Source of the DNA: Gymnopilus junonius
Lineage: Eukaryota > Basidiomycota > Agaricomycetes > Agaricales > Galerinaceae
Assembly (NCBI GenBank): GCA_015501075.1
Contig: JADNYJ010000004.1
Location: 711,452-775,451, forward strand
Length of the DNA: 64,000 nt
Direction of reading: 5' to 3'
The position numbers and the translations under genes were made by a program. A model generated the notes under the pieces. The model did not search any database and was not told the DNA's origin. It saw nothing but the letters and a program-made list of their open reading frames with translations. Below, piece after piece: positions 9,763-21,801 of this stretch (its first letter is position 1; each line of letters begins with the position of its first letter).

Positions 9763-12745
9763 TTAACCAGCAAGGCCCACAGTCAGTAACTCCCCACTGG
9801 CACCCTCCAACCTCTCGAGCTTCTTTTTTAAATCTGCCCTCTTGTCTGCAACCTGCACACTTTCCTGCGCAAGCTCCTCACAAATCCTCTGTCCGTTCAC
9901 GCCATTCACGCCAAGACTTGCATAGAGACCCATCAGGACGTCCCTCTCCACCCCTCGGACGAGCTCAAAATCAATGGCGAGGGGGACATTGTCTGCAAAT
10001 CGTTTGTAGGCAACTAAGTGGAGATCGAGGATGAATAACTGTCGCGAGGGAGAAATGCAGAAGACAGACCTTGAAAATACGCCCTAACATCAGCCATAAT
10101 TGTCAAAGCTGGTTCCATCGGATCAGGAGGAAGGAGCTTGGGCAAATCATGAGCGGTGACGCCCGACATGCCCATCTCAGCCAACCCAGCCAAGACTTTA
10201 GCAACACCAGTCGGCTGTGAGGTGTAAGTCGATTCGACGCCCTTCCTGCTGGTGCTTGAGGTCGTAGTGGTAGTGACGACAGAAGGCGAAGACGTATATT
10301 CCTTGATGGCTTTGATGATGTCAGCCCTTTCATACTTCTCGCGTGCAGCACGGAAGTGCACCAGAAATTTGGAGCGATAGTTTGCAAGATAATGCGTATT
10401 AAGGGAGAACGGGATGTCTTCGACCTGGATAAGCCAGTTGACTCTCTCCTCTGCACGTTCGAGGCAATGCTTGAGGTGTTGCTGCAGAATGGAACTAAGA
10501 AAAGGACAGAATCCGACAGATTGCATCAGATACCACGCATCAGACAGAACAAGAGAGACACTCACCGAACACGTTGTTCCAAAATGCCTTGGCCAAATTC
10601 TCCAAAATGCTTCTTGACAAGCGCCTTGACGTGTTCCATAATTGTGCTATGAACAGTCTTGCAAAGAACGAGGGCAGGAGCTTGCCATTGTTTGATGACG
10701 TAGTCAATAAATGACTTTTGGACGACAAAAGGATAGTGCCCAGGCAGTTCTCGTGTGCGAGCACTGGTGAAAAACAGATTGAGCTTCAAAACATAATTTT
10801 TTGAATGATCCTTACCGGTGAGCTCTGTCAAGGACCTCATCAACATAGATATTATCATCACCAGGCTCCTTTCTCTTTCTCATGGTCTGGCCGCCGGAAA
10901 ATGGTGCATCGTCGTCGGTTTCACTCTCACTTGTCACGGACTCCTCCTCATCACCTTCCTCAGACCTCAGGAATCCAGGGCGAGAGAGATGTTTCTTCCC
11001 AGCATCGTTTTGCTTGAATGGCTTGAATTTAGGAGCAGTGTCCCGAATAGCCTTCTTGAACCGTTCTTGTGCAGGACGAATAGCCTGTATGAGGCCAATG
11101 CCAGACCCAAATGTTGATTCTGCGTCGTCCGGGACACCTTGAACGTGGCTAAGAAGATCGCTCGTAAAGTGATGTAAAAGGGTTGAGATTTCACTGCGTG
11201 AGTCAGAGGACGGTGCACGCGGCAATTGATCAAGCAAAGTACGCGTGGCGATAATAGACCGTTCAAGCTCATCTTGAATTTGTGGTAGTCTGGAAACAAG
11301 AAAACATTGAATGAGGCCAGAAGGTTGAACGTCTATACTGCATACCTCTTCCCAATCAAATCAGACAAGACACTGCTGAGCCTCTCCACCAAGTTGCTCG
11401 TACGAAGATACTTCTGATAAATACTTTCGAGTTCACACCATGGCGCCTTGGACGAGAAAAAATCATTCTCCATTTGACGAGCCTGCGACCAGGTAATGTT
11501 GGCCTTGAGGTCGCTGGACGAGGGTTGCTTGACACAGAACCAGTTATTCTCCAGTGGCTCCTTCTCATTTTTGATGAACGGAAGCCAATTCGATTCTTCT
11601 CCCAGAGGAATGCGGTCAGGCTTTGTCAGGACACCTAGAACCAGAAATGAGCGAATTAGAAACCAGTTGAGTAAGAAGACCGACCAATTGTGCGTTTTCC
11701 TTCCGGATCGTATTGTTTCGCCAGCCGATGGGCACCCTGGTTCTCAAAATCAGCTAATTATGAGGAATGAAGAGTAAGTCATAGATAAGATTAATGATGT
11801 AGGAAACATACTCTCGCAAGCAACAGTCAAAAGAATGATACAACTAGGCTTTTTAATGTAGGTCGTGACCAAGCTCTCGACGAGAGCAATATCATTGCCG
11901 CCACCACGGCTTCCGCTGACGCTGGCGATCAAGCCTGTCGACTGATATTAATACCGCATTAAGGAAATGATGAATCCAAAGATGGACATACCTGGAAGGT
12001 CGCAGAAGGAAAGATCAGCTACATCTGGTCCACTGATCTGCAACGTAACAGAATTCAACGAGAAGCTCAGCTGAGATTCAAGCTGAGCGTCCTCGTCGTC
12101 GCTTTCCAAGAAAAACTTCGCAGACCTCGTTGGGTTCAAAATGGCGCGTTGAGCTCTTCGGATGCGTTCTTCTACTTCAGACTTGTCGTATATGATGGGC
12201 CCAAAACGCTCGTTGCGGGCTTGACCTAAAGGTTGCCCGTTGGAATCCGTGATGAATCGGAGCGAGACTATGCACTGCCAGGACGAATTATTGCGAGATA
12301 GTCTACATTCTGTAGGGCATCTGAGATAACCCGTTAGAAGGCTGCTTTCCGAAATATGAGATAGATCAGGTACCTGGTGCATGTGCCAGCGGCACGAGGG
12401 AGTGTGATACCAGAAATTGATTCGATAAGAGATGATTTGCCCGCGCTCTGCGAGCCAATCACAGCGATTTGTGGAAGGTCAATGTCGACTTGTACTCTAC
12501 AGAAAAGAAGTTGAGAAGAGAAGGACAAAAAATTACCAAGCATACCCAGTGCTGTGGAGTTTATTGACCAAGTCCAGCATTTTTCGTCGACCATGACTGA
12601 GCTGAGGGTTGGACAATCCAACGCCAGCGTGCGATTGGTTCGACATTGGTACATCGTTGTCGGTAGTTTCGGGAGCAGAATTGGGAGAAGCAAGTGCAGG
12701 AGACATGATAAGTTCTTGGTCGCGCTCCTCGTCTGAGATACTCAT
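9763..12745 (-). CDS. Dynamin-family large GTPase
   Basis: A GTP-hydrolysing mechanoenzyme of membrane remodelling. Ten exons: 12546-12745, 12374-12496, 11992-12320, 11812-11934, 11685-11753, 11346-11634, 10816-11289, 10566-10763, 10070-10494 and 9763-10013 (826 aa). G-domain motifs are in order: P-loop GSQSAGKSSLIE, switch region RAAGTCTR, G3 DLPG and G4 TKPD. A middle/stalk region and a C-terminal GED-like helical segment (VERDVLMGLYASLGV...) follow. There is no PH domain or transmembrane segment, so it resembles Mx/fungal dynamin-like proteins rather than classical dynamin. An acidic Ser/Asp-rich insert (EEGDEEESVTSESETDDD) sits in the stalk half. All splice junctions are canonical and in phase. 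Which membrane it serves cannot be told from sequence. Confidence 0.9.
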
Positions 12746-13884
12746 ACAAGAATCAGACCAGTGTCAAGCATAAATGAAAGGAAATACATGGGGAGGTTTA
12801 TATGCTCACCAGACTGTTGCCCTCCATGCATTCGAGTCAACCTTTCCGTGACGACGACTTCGCGGCTATCATAGAACCAGTTTTCGGAAGACCTGGTTGC
12901 AGCATTCTGCGCAGTTGAAGTCTAAAGCTGAATAGGTTCTTGGCGGATAACGCGGCATTTTTACTACGTAGCGTTTCGGATTAGGGTGATTATTTTGCCA
13001 ATTTCGAAAACTGGTGATAATGAGTTGGTGTTCAATGGCAAACTTTGACAGATAAGCCATCACTCACAGAGACGTCCAATTAAGTAACGAAGGAAAGGTT
13101 ATGACCACGCATTGTATTCGGAAAAATGGAACAGCATAGGCTCAAACGTTTCGAGATATTCTTGAAGGTTGAAGGAAACCCGAACACGAAGGCCCTTGTT
13201 TGAGTACCATTTAGTTCCACGCCCCGCTCATCAAGCACCTTCTTCTTCTTCCTTGAGCGCTTATCACTCATAAAAAGAAATGAACATACCTCAACTCGTC
13301 CTGTCGGAGGTCCATGGACATAATATTTTCGACAAGGATGAGGAGGAAAGCCGAAATTTGGCTCGCATCGCTGCTCCACTCGGATTCTTGTCGTCACTTG
13401 GACTTCGAAGAGAAGGCTAACACTTTGGAAGAACAAGATCTCGAATTGGCATTATTCAACTAACGACGTCTTTTATTGTAATGGGAAAACTGGTGCTTTG
13501 TGCAAAAGAAGCATTGAAGGGCAAATTTGTGGTATGAATTGAGACGGCGATCAAGGAGCAAAATTCAGTAACTCATGCTGAGCACTCTCCAATCTTTCCG
13601 GCTGTTTCCGAAGCTCAATTCTCTCATAGTCTGTGACAGTCGTTTCAATCTCCCCATGTTTTTGACTTTCGAGACGCGGAAATGCTCCTGTGCTTTCCAC
13701 ATCCACTTTTCGCTAAAACTTTTGCTATAGCCGTGTTTAGAATCCAAATCTGCACGTATATATGAAATTATATGTTTTTCGGGGTTGTGCTAAATATCTA
13801 ATTGAATTTTCTTTGCGACGATTTCAAACTCACGGTATTCAATGATAATTCAACCGACCAACCGATACAGGATAGTACTGCGAC
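12746..13884. other. No gene recognised
   Basis: Includes the dynamin gene's upstream region and two reverse frames (12869-13063, 13080-13436). The second contains a possible exon (RVEQRCEPNFGFPPHPCRKY, then a gtatgt donor), but no family or partner exon was found. Confidence 0.35.
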
Positions 13885-14613
13885 TCAGTCAGAGTCCGAG
13901 GGTTCGGCGGACCATCTTTCCCAAAAATGGGAAATATCCGTAGGTTCAGAAAGTGCCACCGACCAATCCCTTTCTACCTCTAAATCTTGCCTAACCTTGG
14001 CAAACGACAAGCGAAACCTATCAGCCGTGTCATTCAAGGATTTAGCTGCTATGAAAACATCGATTCCCTCCTCGCATAAATCCAGAAGCTGGTAAAGAAT
14101 TCGGCGCTGAATGATGGGAATATGTCTGTATACGATAAAACAAATATGCTTGAGTGGGCGACGACATATATCCTGTCCTACTATGGCTTGGCTGGAGGGA
14201 AATGAAAGGCCAGAAATAATATGCCAGGGAAAGAAAGTCCCCCCGATATACTTAAAGTCTATGAGCCGTGGAAGCAAAGGGAGTTTGAATACCGGCAATT
14301 GCTGATCGTCAGCGATGGGAGTCTGGGAAAGAGCGCAAAAAAAGGAGTTCCACGCTAAAGGATCGCCCCCGGTCGGAGGATAGAGATGAAGAACTTCAAT
14401 TGAAGGCAACTTGTTTGTTATTTGGATAAGTTCGTCACCCGTCGTATCTATGTCCGAGAGGTAAAGTAAGCCCAAAGGAGGTAAGGATCGTTCGAAAAAG
14501 GAAAGTAAAGCAGGACCTATTGGGAGCGTTTCAGCTAGTCTCGTACCAAAACACGTCCACATAGTGGACGGTCTTGTGTGAAAGTAGGCCATGTGGCAGG
14601 GCAATGCGATCAA
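13885..14613 (-). pseudogene. F-box/LRR-like protein, C-terminal fragment
   Basis: A 242-codon frame with the leucine-rich, aperiodic repeats typical of Agaricomycete F-box proteins (LPPLGLLYLSDIDTTGDEL, LPSIEVLHLYPPTGGDPLAW, LPLLPRLIDFKYIGGTFF). It has no F-box. Coding-like sequence (FKDYKSNVMAVIDRIALPHG) continues upstream in another frame, so the 5' side is broken. Same strand and order as the F-box gene at 15387-16499, which lacks a comparable C-terminal half. The two may be parts of one ancestral gene. Confidence 0.55.
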
Positions 14614-14938
14614 TCACGGCCATTACATTTGATTTGTAGTCTTTGAAATTCAAGTCTACAAAAGTTTTAGTTACCGGACTCAGAGCATGACAGAAAATAG
14701 GAGAAATTCTGAAATATATTACAACCTAGCCTCTGATGCCATGAAAAATGGTATAGAAAGCCCCTACGCTACCTCTCAAACTAATTATTCAAGTCCACTC
14801 TCTTCAAGTATTCTATGGCCCACCACCTTCCCCCTTAATGTATATAATACACCTCGAAAATGCAAGGTTGTGCCGTCAACACCAGCTGCACCTCTGCGGC
14901 CCAATCCACCTGCCACGGAACTCACACCCTGGCCGCGC

Positions 14939-15112
14939 TCAGGTCAGAAAGTCCCGCTGGAAGTTCTGGAAGATGTCACCTGTCAGATATTCAGACACAT
15001 TATCATCGTAGTACTTCTCGATAAATTCGTTGGTGGATCGCCAGCCAAGACGCTTGAGGGCCTGAACAGACTTCCGGAGTTTATCCTCATGGATTTGCTG
15101 ACCCGGGGGCAT
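14939..15112 (-). CDS. Short unrecognised ORF between F-box pieces
   Basis: A 57-codon frame starting MPPGQQIHEDKLRKSVQALK and continuing RLGWRSTNEFIEKYYDDN. The composition looks coding, and the Leu-Gly-Trp...Glu-Phe-Ile pattern resembles N-terminal segments of large repeated basidiomycete proteins. That resemblance is from memory and weak. It sits between the two F-box fragments and may mark an inserted piece. Confidence 0.3.
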   Translation of the reverse strand: MPPGQQIHEDKLRKSVQALKRLGWRSTNEFIEKYYDDNVSEYLTGDIFQNFQRDFLT

Positions 15113-15386
15113 CGTTGAGGCAACTGTTGAAGGCGCGGTGGTGGTAAAAGCGAGAGAGAGCCGCGTGTGACGTCTTTGTGACGCCGGTGATCAAAGCGAA
15201 AGAGACTACAAAGTTGAAACAATCTCACCACTACTTTTCATTTCGTCATTATCAAAACACAAACCTCACTATAAAATCGGAAAAAATGATAGTTCGACTC
15301 AGAAATGATTTTACTAAAACTTTTCTCTATAAAGCAAATAATTCTGTTGAAGGGATGGAGCGTCATAAATTGAAAAAGCCCTAACT

Positions 15387-16499
15387 TTACATTGCCCTGG
15401 TAAAACCCCTACCTTGGTATAAGCCCCACTCACGTTTCACGTGGGTGGGAATTTCTTGCTTAGCTGAGCCTAGCGTTTCAGCGGCTGAGATCAGGCTGAA
15501 TTTGGTAAGAGCAGGCCAAATGACTTGGGAAAAAAACAAGCCACAGTCGTCGGCATTGTAATAACTTTCAATACGGACAATGCTCAGGCAGTGGTGCACA
15601 ATAGCAGAAGGACGAGTACGAATGGGTGAAGAATCGCAAATGCCGAACTCCGAGAGGAGGCATATTTCCAACCGCGGGGCCAGTGACAGGATGTCCAGAA
15701 ATTCATTGATATCCATTGCCCCTGTAGTGATATGAGTAAGATTATTCCACTGGAATCTGAAAGAATCTAGTGCAATATAATCAATCTCGACCACACTGGG
15801 CATTGCTTCGATGGTCCCAAATTCTTCAATGTCAGATTCCGAGAAAACGATGAGACGACGAAGAGCGGGGGCGGCATGAGCGTCTACAAAATGAGGTAAC
15901 ATCAAAGGCGCCAGAAGTTTCAAGCATAATGTATCCCAACGATATGAACATTGAATTATGGCATCCATTAACGGGTCAACAATCTCTGCTTGCAGGACTA
16001 AATCGGTTTGAGATGCCCCCACAAAAATCAGGAGCGGGAGTTGTCCTGATCGACTAAGCCATTCTATTGCGAGCCAAACATGAGATTCTTGGGTGTCAGG
16101 CCCGTAAAAGAAAGCAATGGTAGTCCAGAGACGATGTGTGGACCATGCAATCCTGCGCCAATTCCGACATACAGCACCTAGGCGCAATTGCGGTATCCTA
16201 TATTGGCGTGCATTGTCCGCGTTTGGATCATTGACAGGATACTCGACACATAGCTCGAAAATGTATTGTGCAAGCTCGACTGGTAAGCGATCAATGATAG
16301 GTTTATGCAACGCGTCGACTTTGTATTGCATTTCTTCACGGCGCTTCATCAGACGGTCCATGTGGGCCTTCGCATCAGATATTTCTTGATCCAAAGAATC
16401 CAAAGCCCTACAAGCATGGCAAGAGCTTTGGGAACACGTTGTTTGTTCTTGGTCTCGATTGAAAGCTTCGACATTGCCGCAGAAATTGCACCGTCCCAT
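15387..16499 (-). CDS. F-box domain protein (3' end probably truncated)
   Basis: F-box proteins recruit substrates to SCF ubiquitin ligases through Skp1. The 370-codon frame has an N-terminal Cys-rich segment (CNFCGNVEAF...CSQSSCHACRAL), a short coiled coil (LDQEISDAKAHMDRLMKRRE) and then the F-box (IIDRLPVELAQYIFELCVEY...LRLGAVCRNWRRIAWSTHRLW) at about residues 68-125. Leucine-rich strands follow (APRLEICLLSEFGICDSS). Near its end a gtgagt donor occurs just before the stop, so the final residues probably read into an intron whose next exon is missing or displaced. No partner substrate can be inferred. Confidence 0.7.
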   Translation of the reverse strand: MGRCNFCGNVEAFNRDQEQTTCSQSSCHACRALDSLDQEISDAKAHMDRLMKRREEMQYKVDALHKPIIDRLPVELAQYIFELCVEYPVNDPNADNARQYRIPQLRLGAVCRNWRRIAWSTHRLWTTIAFFYGPDTQESHVWLAIEWLSRSGQLPLLIFVGASQTDLVLQAEIVDPLMDAIIQCSYRWDTLCLKLLAPLMLPHFVDAHAAPALRRLIVFSESDIEEFGTIEAMPSVVEIDYIALDSFRFQWNNLTHITTGAMDINEFLDILSLAPRLEICLLSEFGICDSSPIRTRPSAIVHHCLSIVRIESYYNADDCGLFFSQVIWPALTKFSLISAAETLGSAKQEIPTHVKREWGLYQGRGFTRAM

Positions 16500-16985
16500 G
16501 GTTCTCCGAAAACGCTGCCGAGACGGTTGATAAAATCAGAGGAAAGACATGTCAACAAGTGAAGAATACCTGCTTAATAAATAGGTGCTACTGCTGTGTG
16601 GCAAGTGGACTGTGTGAAACGAATGATCTTGTGAAGCGTTTTGAAGTAATAAACTTACAGCAAGAAGTGTACCTCTCAGTGGTAGAACTTCCGAGTTCAC
16701 TTGGCCCTACGTAAGAAGTTTTGACGACACCAGAGATGGACTGACTCCAGTGATGAAGAGATATTCAAAGAGTCTAAACCCGTACTATTGTCTGAGACTC
16801 CGAGTCTCACGGTAAACAAGGACGACCACCACGTAATTAACTTTATTTAAAAATCATTTAAATCTCATTTGCATGGAGTTTCGTACTTACTACACTTTGA
16901 AAATGAAACGATTCATTTTTGACCACGCTGTTGAAGGTATAACGCACGCAGCAAGCACTGCAAAAAATAGTTCTTCAAGAAATAA

Positions 16986-18148
16986 TCAAAGACTACGACG
17001 ACGAGCATTAAATAACAGATAAAGCACCTCCCAGGGAACGCATACATTAATCGTGACGATGGAGCCCTCATCGTTCCAAGTATCTGGAAATGCAAGCAAC
17101 GCCTCTTCCTTTATCGCCTCCTCATCATCCTCGTTAAAATCACTCGTTGTTTCCCACTCATTTTCAAACTCAATATCCAGCGGTAGCTCCTCCTGATGCT
17201 GCAGGTTTCCAGCGCTCTCCTCAGTTCCAGTGCTTGGAGTCGCAGGTGGCGGGGCAGGTGCAGACCCCGTGAGTGGGTAGAACGAAGCCAACTGTGAATT
17301 GACAAATGAAGCGTTATACGACGTAGGCTGCACCCACCGCCGCTCGCGCAGCCTTTTGTGTCGTTCCCTATCTTGTTCGATGCGTTTATTGACTTCGTGT
17401 CGAGACAAGGCTTTTTCTTCTGCTGTTGGCGGGGCGGGAGTGGAAGAGGGGGTTAAGGAGTCTTGGGCTGCAGATGAGGCGAGTTGTGGTCGGGAGTCGA
17501 GAGATGAGAGGACCTCTTCTATTTTTTGAGGTTCGATGTAACGCTTGCTTCTCCAATTTTGGAGGATCTTGATAACAAGAACGCAAATACGGCATTAGAA
17601 ATGAAAAGCACAAGCAAAATGACAAACATACCTGCTTCGTACTAGAAACATTCGGTAATCCCTGCCTTCCCTCGGGAACAATCCATCCGACGATCCTATT
17701 CAAATCCCTTGAGATGAACTGGACATAAAGCCCATTTGCGTTTGCCACTCTTGATCTTTCTGACTTGGATTGCGACTTGACTTTGAGACAAGCTTCGCAT
17801 AGGGAGTCAAGGAAGTAAAGGATGTTAATCCGTGAATTTACGGAGCCCTGAGACGTAAATCAGAGCTGAACAGTTGACATTTCGCAAAGATAAAACAAAC
17901 TACTTTTTGGGTTTCTTCCACGATACAATCCCAGATATCTTCACCGCATGGCGGAAAATACTTTATGGCGAACGTGACCAGCTTCGATATAGATTGTTGC
18001 GAGCTGTACTTGAGAAGAGAGCATGCAAGTATCCGAGATTAGCAATCTATTCCGCGCGACGACGGGGACAAGACTATAAATGAGATACTGACGCGTTCAG
18101 TTTACGAAGAATATCAATACACTGCATCCTTACTTCGAAAGGATCCAT
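16986..18148 (-). CDS. CTK3: CTD kinase subunit gamma, CTK3
   Basis: CTK3 is the third subunit of the CTDK-I complex, which phosphorylates Ser2 of the RNA polymerase II C-terminal domain. Four exons: 18089-18148, 17904-18008, 17632-17847 and 16986-17567 (320 aa). The start MDPFEVRMQCIDILRKLNAS leads to KYFPPCGEDIWDCIVEETQ, NSRINILYFLDSLCEACLKV and SRDLNRIVGWIVPEGRQGLP, a CID-like helical N-terminal domain. The C-terminal part has LQNWRSKRYIEPQKIEEVL, LSRHEVNKRIEQDRERHKRL and an acidic end (FENEWETTSDFNEDDEE), then AFPDTWND. All junctions are canonical and in phase. The last 20 or so residues differ from the usual short end. Confidence 0.85.
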
Positions 18149-18851
18149 TTTTTCCCTCTTGTAGCTCGATTGAGGAAGCCCTTATGGTGTAGCAATTGGA
18201 AGTGAAGGGATATGGTCTTGATATGGTCTGAACTCAAAACTGGCGACCTAGTCACGTGGAAATGTGGGGAGAAATGCTGACAGTGATTCAATAAAGAAAA
18301 AATAATCCTAGCATTCATCAACTCGGTCCAGCTGAGAATTAGCCTGTAGGTCGACATCGATCTTTCTCTAGCGAATTTGCGTAATACGATAAAATTTTAA
18401 ATTTAATATACCATACCAGTGGAAGCCTACAAGGTAGCCTGGTTCGAGCCAAATATTTCGCTGTAACGTTGTGAATGAAAGATCAATATACATAACAATA
18501 ATTCATAAATCACAAATATTTACCAGCTTCGTAAAGAACCTATAAAATAAAATAGAAAAGTTCTAAGCAAAGGTTGGGCAATGAGGGGTCATAAGCAATA
18601 ACAATAGGACACATTGAAAGAGAACTGCAAAGTAAAGGAAGCTACTGAATGTGGCGTGGCGTGAATGCGTAAAATGCGAAGTGCGTACAAATGATCCAGC
18701 GTGTGCAAAAAATATAGAGCAATGGATAGCTGCGAGAATGATGAACAAATGAAGCAAGAAATGAATGAACGTGAATGTGACCGAAAACCCGGAAAACCAA
18801 AAAGAAATGCAGAAAATGGGGAAAACAAAGAGGTCCATAAACGACAGAAAG
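18149..18851. other. No gene recognised
   Basis: CTK3 upstream region and the 3' side of the membrane-protein gene. AT-rich, with only low-complexity short frames (Phe/Ser-rich reverse frames at 18563-18952). Confidence 0.4.
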
Positions 18852-19623
18852 TCAAAAATCAGAATGGCCGTCATCGAAGTGGTCTCTACACGGTTCGCCA
18901 TGACGGTGATAAACCGGGTCTGGCGGCTGAAGAGGTGGGATGGTGTGATCATACGCTGAGCCTAAACGACTGGCGCTAGTGCTCATACTCGAATTCACGT
19001 TATGAGCTTTGTTGGACTTCTGTAATGATGACACGGCCGGAGGGAATCGGGAGTTGAATGATATGAGGCTTGTCGCTGAAGATATTGGGGAGGGTGCTAC
19101 GTCGAGATCATTAACGCCAACGGGAGTGAAAGGCGTCCGTGAATCAGTAAAGTGCCATGCACCGTCTGGTCGTCGGAGGGCGATGCGCATGTCTTCGCCT
19201 GGTTTATGTTCTACGAGTAACGCGACCCATAATCAGCAAACGCATAGAGAAAAACTCCACTGTGTTCTCAGAAAAAATACTGACTAAATCGTGGTCCACT
19301 CCCCCCAGCAACGCTCCCGAATGGTGTAATGTGCGCAGCAGGGTGGTCATCGCTGTGTATAAGCGTGCCCTGATATGGCCCTGTCGACTCTGCCTCCATG
19401 GCCTGCCTCCGCTTCACTTGGAGCGTAATATGCACAATATAATATAGGAGAAAGGCGCCAACAACGCCTAGGATAATCACGACGGCCAATATTCGGTGAT
19501 CAGACTTTGGGTTGGGATCACTGATGGAAGAGGCTGATACGCTTGGAGATGCTGAAGGAGAAGAGGAAGATGGAGAGGTGAGGGTTGAGGACATGACAGT
19601 GGATAGTACCTGCCTCTCAGCCT
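18852..19623 (-). CDS. Single-pass membrane protein with Ser-rich ectodomain (N-terminus unresolved)
   Basis: The last two exons are clear: one from about 19623 to 19285, and 18852-19210, joined by gtcagt...cgtag. The order is a Ser/Thr-rich stretch (SSTLTSPSSSSPSASPSVSA), one transmembrane helix (ILAVVIILGVVGAFLLYYIV), a basic stop-transfer segment (QVKRRQ) and a cytoplasmic tail with FKHKPGEDMRIALRRPDGAW. That tail motif recurs in Agaricomycete membrane proteins of this layout. Their role is unknown; a surface sensor is a guess from the glycosylatable stalk. Upstream reverse frames around 19750-20132 (LDCSTPFNKFKLNILCTETG) may be the extracellular N-terminal exons, but I could not splice them confidently. 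Confidence 0.55.
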
Positions 19624-20504
19624 GGTAGTCACTGTTGTACAAAGCGACAAGATGAATCAGAATACAAGACTCTAGACCGTCACACTTGATGATAAGCCGA
19701 ACGTACCGCTATGACGACCAGGAGCCAGTGCGGACGTCTTGGACGAAATGAGTGGCGGTCAAAGAAGGGCAGGAGGAAGAGAGAAACGACAGTGGTGGCC
19801 AGAACCAAAGTTGCCTGACACTGCTCTCGCTGTCGAACTGCCCTTGGCAAAAAGGGCGGTCACCTGGAGCCTGTAGGACTCGGATCAGTGACAGCTACGG
19901 TGACCTCGCATAAAATATTTGAAGGGCATTACCTTGGAAATTTGCCGTCACAGAAATAACCTCGGGAGTAAATGTCGCCAAAAAAGAGAAAGTCTCCCGT
20001 CTCAGTGCATAGAATGTTTAACTTGAACTTGTTGAAGGGTGTAGAACAGTCAAGGGCCTTGTCAGGTTCAAATAAACCTCGTTGATGAGTTTGTTCCATT
20101 TTTAGCCGTGATCCACGTGCTCGGCTGAACACGGCAAGTGATAGCCGGCGTGATTCTCTTTCTCATCTTTGTCTTTCTCCAGCTTCCACCTTTGCTCGCT
20201 CCTTGGTCCACCATCGGAGCCAAAGATACAGGTTGTTATACATTATGCTGCATGTTTACGCCGATTTCTCATACTTGAAGAAACAAGGTCTTACCTGAAA
20301 ACTTCATCCAATCGTCTGTCGTTTTTGACATAAACATGGCGGCTGACCTTTTTTTCTGAAGTTGATTGACAGGAACTATTCGACCTAGAACCCTTCGAAA
20401 AGTGGAGTGGGTGTTCAGGAAGTTTTGATATTAACGCAGGCACACAAACATAACGCTAGTGCGTCTATACTGTCAAATTTTAGGCCAGTCACAAAGCTGG
20501 ACTA
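19624..20504. other. Possible 5' exons of the membrane protein, then intergenic
   Basis: Holds candidate N-terminal exons of the reverse membrane-protein gene (19929-20132 and about 19750-19870) and a possible short ATG exon around 20290-20340 (MSKTTDDWMKFS, then gtaaga). The rest is the divergent spacer toward the PrpF-type gene. Nothing else recognised. Confidence 0.3.
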
Positions 20505-21801
20505 ATGTTTCGACGGGTAAGTTCAGCATCAGCAAGGTCGCTGCGCTGTACTCGCGTCGCACAAGGAGTTCAAATCCTGCCTGCGAAAACAATGAGCATT
20601 TCTCATACTACTGCAAGCTCTGCTACGGAGGAAGGAGAAAATACAAACGTCCTTCCAGCCACCTTTGTCCGAGGGGGAACCTCCAAAGGGGTCTTCCTCA
20701 CCAAATCCTCCCTCCCCTCAGACCAAAACCAATGGCCACCCATTTTCTCCTCTCTAATGGGCTCTCCGGATCCTCAATATGGCCGTCAACTCAATGGCAT
20801 GGGAGGGGGCGTCTCGAGTCTCTCCAAAATCATGGTTATCTCCCCTCCCACTCCAGACCACAAGAAAGATGGTATCGACGTGGAGTACACGTTCGCGCAG
20901 GTTGGTATCAGAGATGAGAGTATCGATTACTCGGGCAACTGTGGCAACTTGACGAGCATGATTGGGGTGTACGCCGTTGATGAGGGGTTGTGCGTTCCTA
21001 AACGCTCCGATGGGCCAGAGGCTGGTCAACTTCTGGGGACCGTCAGGTCGTTCAATACCAACACGCAAAGGTGATCGACACCACGTTCCCAATTTCCAAA
21101 AAGGGCGTCCCGATCCTGGATTTACCTCAAGCAACGGTGGCAGGTGTACCTGGCAAAGCATCCAAGATCGTACTGGACTTTGTCAACCCCGGCGGAGCAC
21201 GTACCGGGAAGCTTCTCCCTTCAGGGAAGCCGACTGACATTCTTGAAATTGGATTACACGGTCCTGATTCTGCTCCTCACGAACTTCGAGCCTCCTTGGT
21301 TGACGCAACCAACCCAACCGTGTTTGTCGACTTTGCCGAACTGAATGACATCTCCCAATGGAAATTATATTCAAGGCACAGAAGCAGCTGTGCAGGCCGT
21401 CAATCCCGTCCTCGAACTTATTCGCCAAGCAGGCGCTCGCAAAATGGGTTTGACCCTTCTGCGCAAGCCCAACCCAAGATCGCCATTTTACGCCCCCAGC
21501 ATACCACCGCGGATGAAGAACAGGACGTTGACATCGTATGCTACGCACTTTCCATGGGCGTGCAGCATAAAGCGATCCCCATGACAGTTGGACTCTGTCT
21601 CGGCGTCGCTTCCAAAATCGAAGGAACGCTTGCGTGGAATATTGTACAACGTGAAGGAAATCCAAAGTCAGACCTTGTAAGGATCCGCCATCCAGGTGGC
21701 CTAGTCGATGTCGGAGCTGAGTTTGGTGGCGATGGGAGGTGAAGAGCGCCAAAGTTGTGAGGACGGGGAGGCGGTTGATGAAAGGTGTTGTCTGGTACTG
21801 A
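20505..21801 (+). pseudogene. PrpF-family isomerase (aconitate/methylitaconate isomerase-like), frameshifted
   Basis: PrpF proteins (diaminopimelate-epimerase fold) isomerise or tautomerise small unsaturated carboxylic acids. The N-terminal third reads LPATFVRGGTSKGVFLTKSS, SPDPQYGRQLNGMGGGVSSL and DYSGNCGNLTSMIGVYAVDE. The middle reads VIDTTFPISKKGVPILDLPQ and FVNPGGARTGKLLPSGKPTD. The end reads CYALSMGVQHKAIPMTVGLC, RIRHPGGLVDVGAEF and, in another frame, EVKSAKVVRTGRRLMKGVVW. Four frame changes are needed, at about 21067-21071 (A run), 21341-21346, 21444-21448 (G run) and 21733-21737 (G run). At least three fit loss of one base from a homopolymer. The start is at 20505, or at 20591 (MSISHTTASS...) if the first part is a 5' intron. 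Without these breaks it would be a full-length enzyme. Confidence 0.75.

Noticed and set aside
20560..20585. Possible tRNA T-arm (aggagttcaaatcct)
   Set aside because: Only the T-stem-loop matches; no acceptor, D or anticodon arm nearby, and it lies in the PrpF N-terminal coding region.
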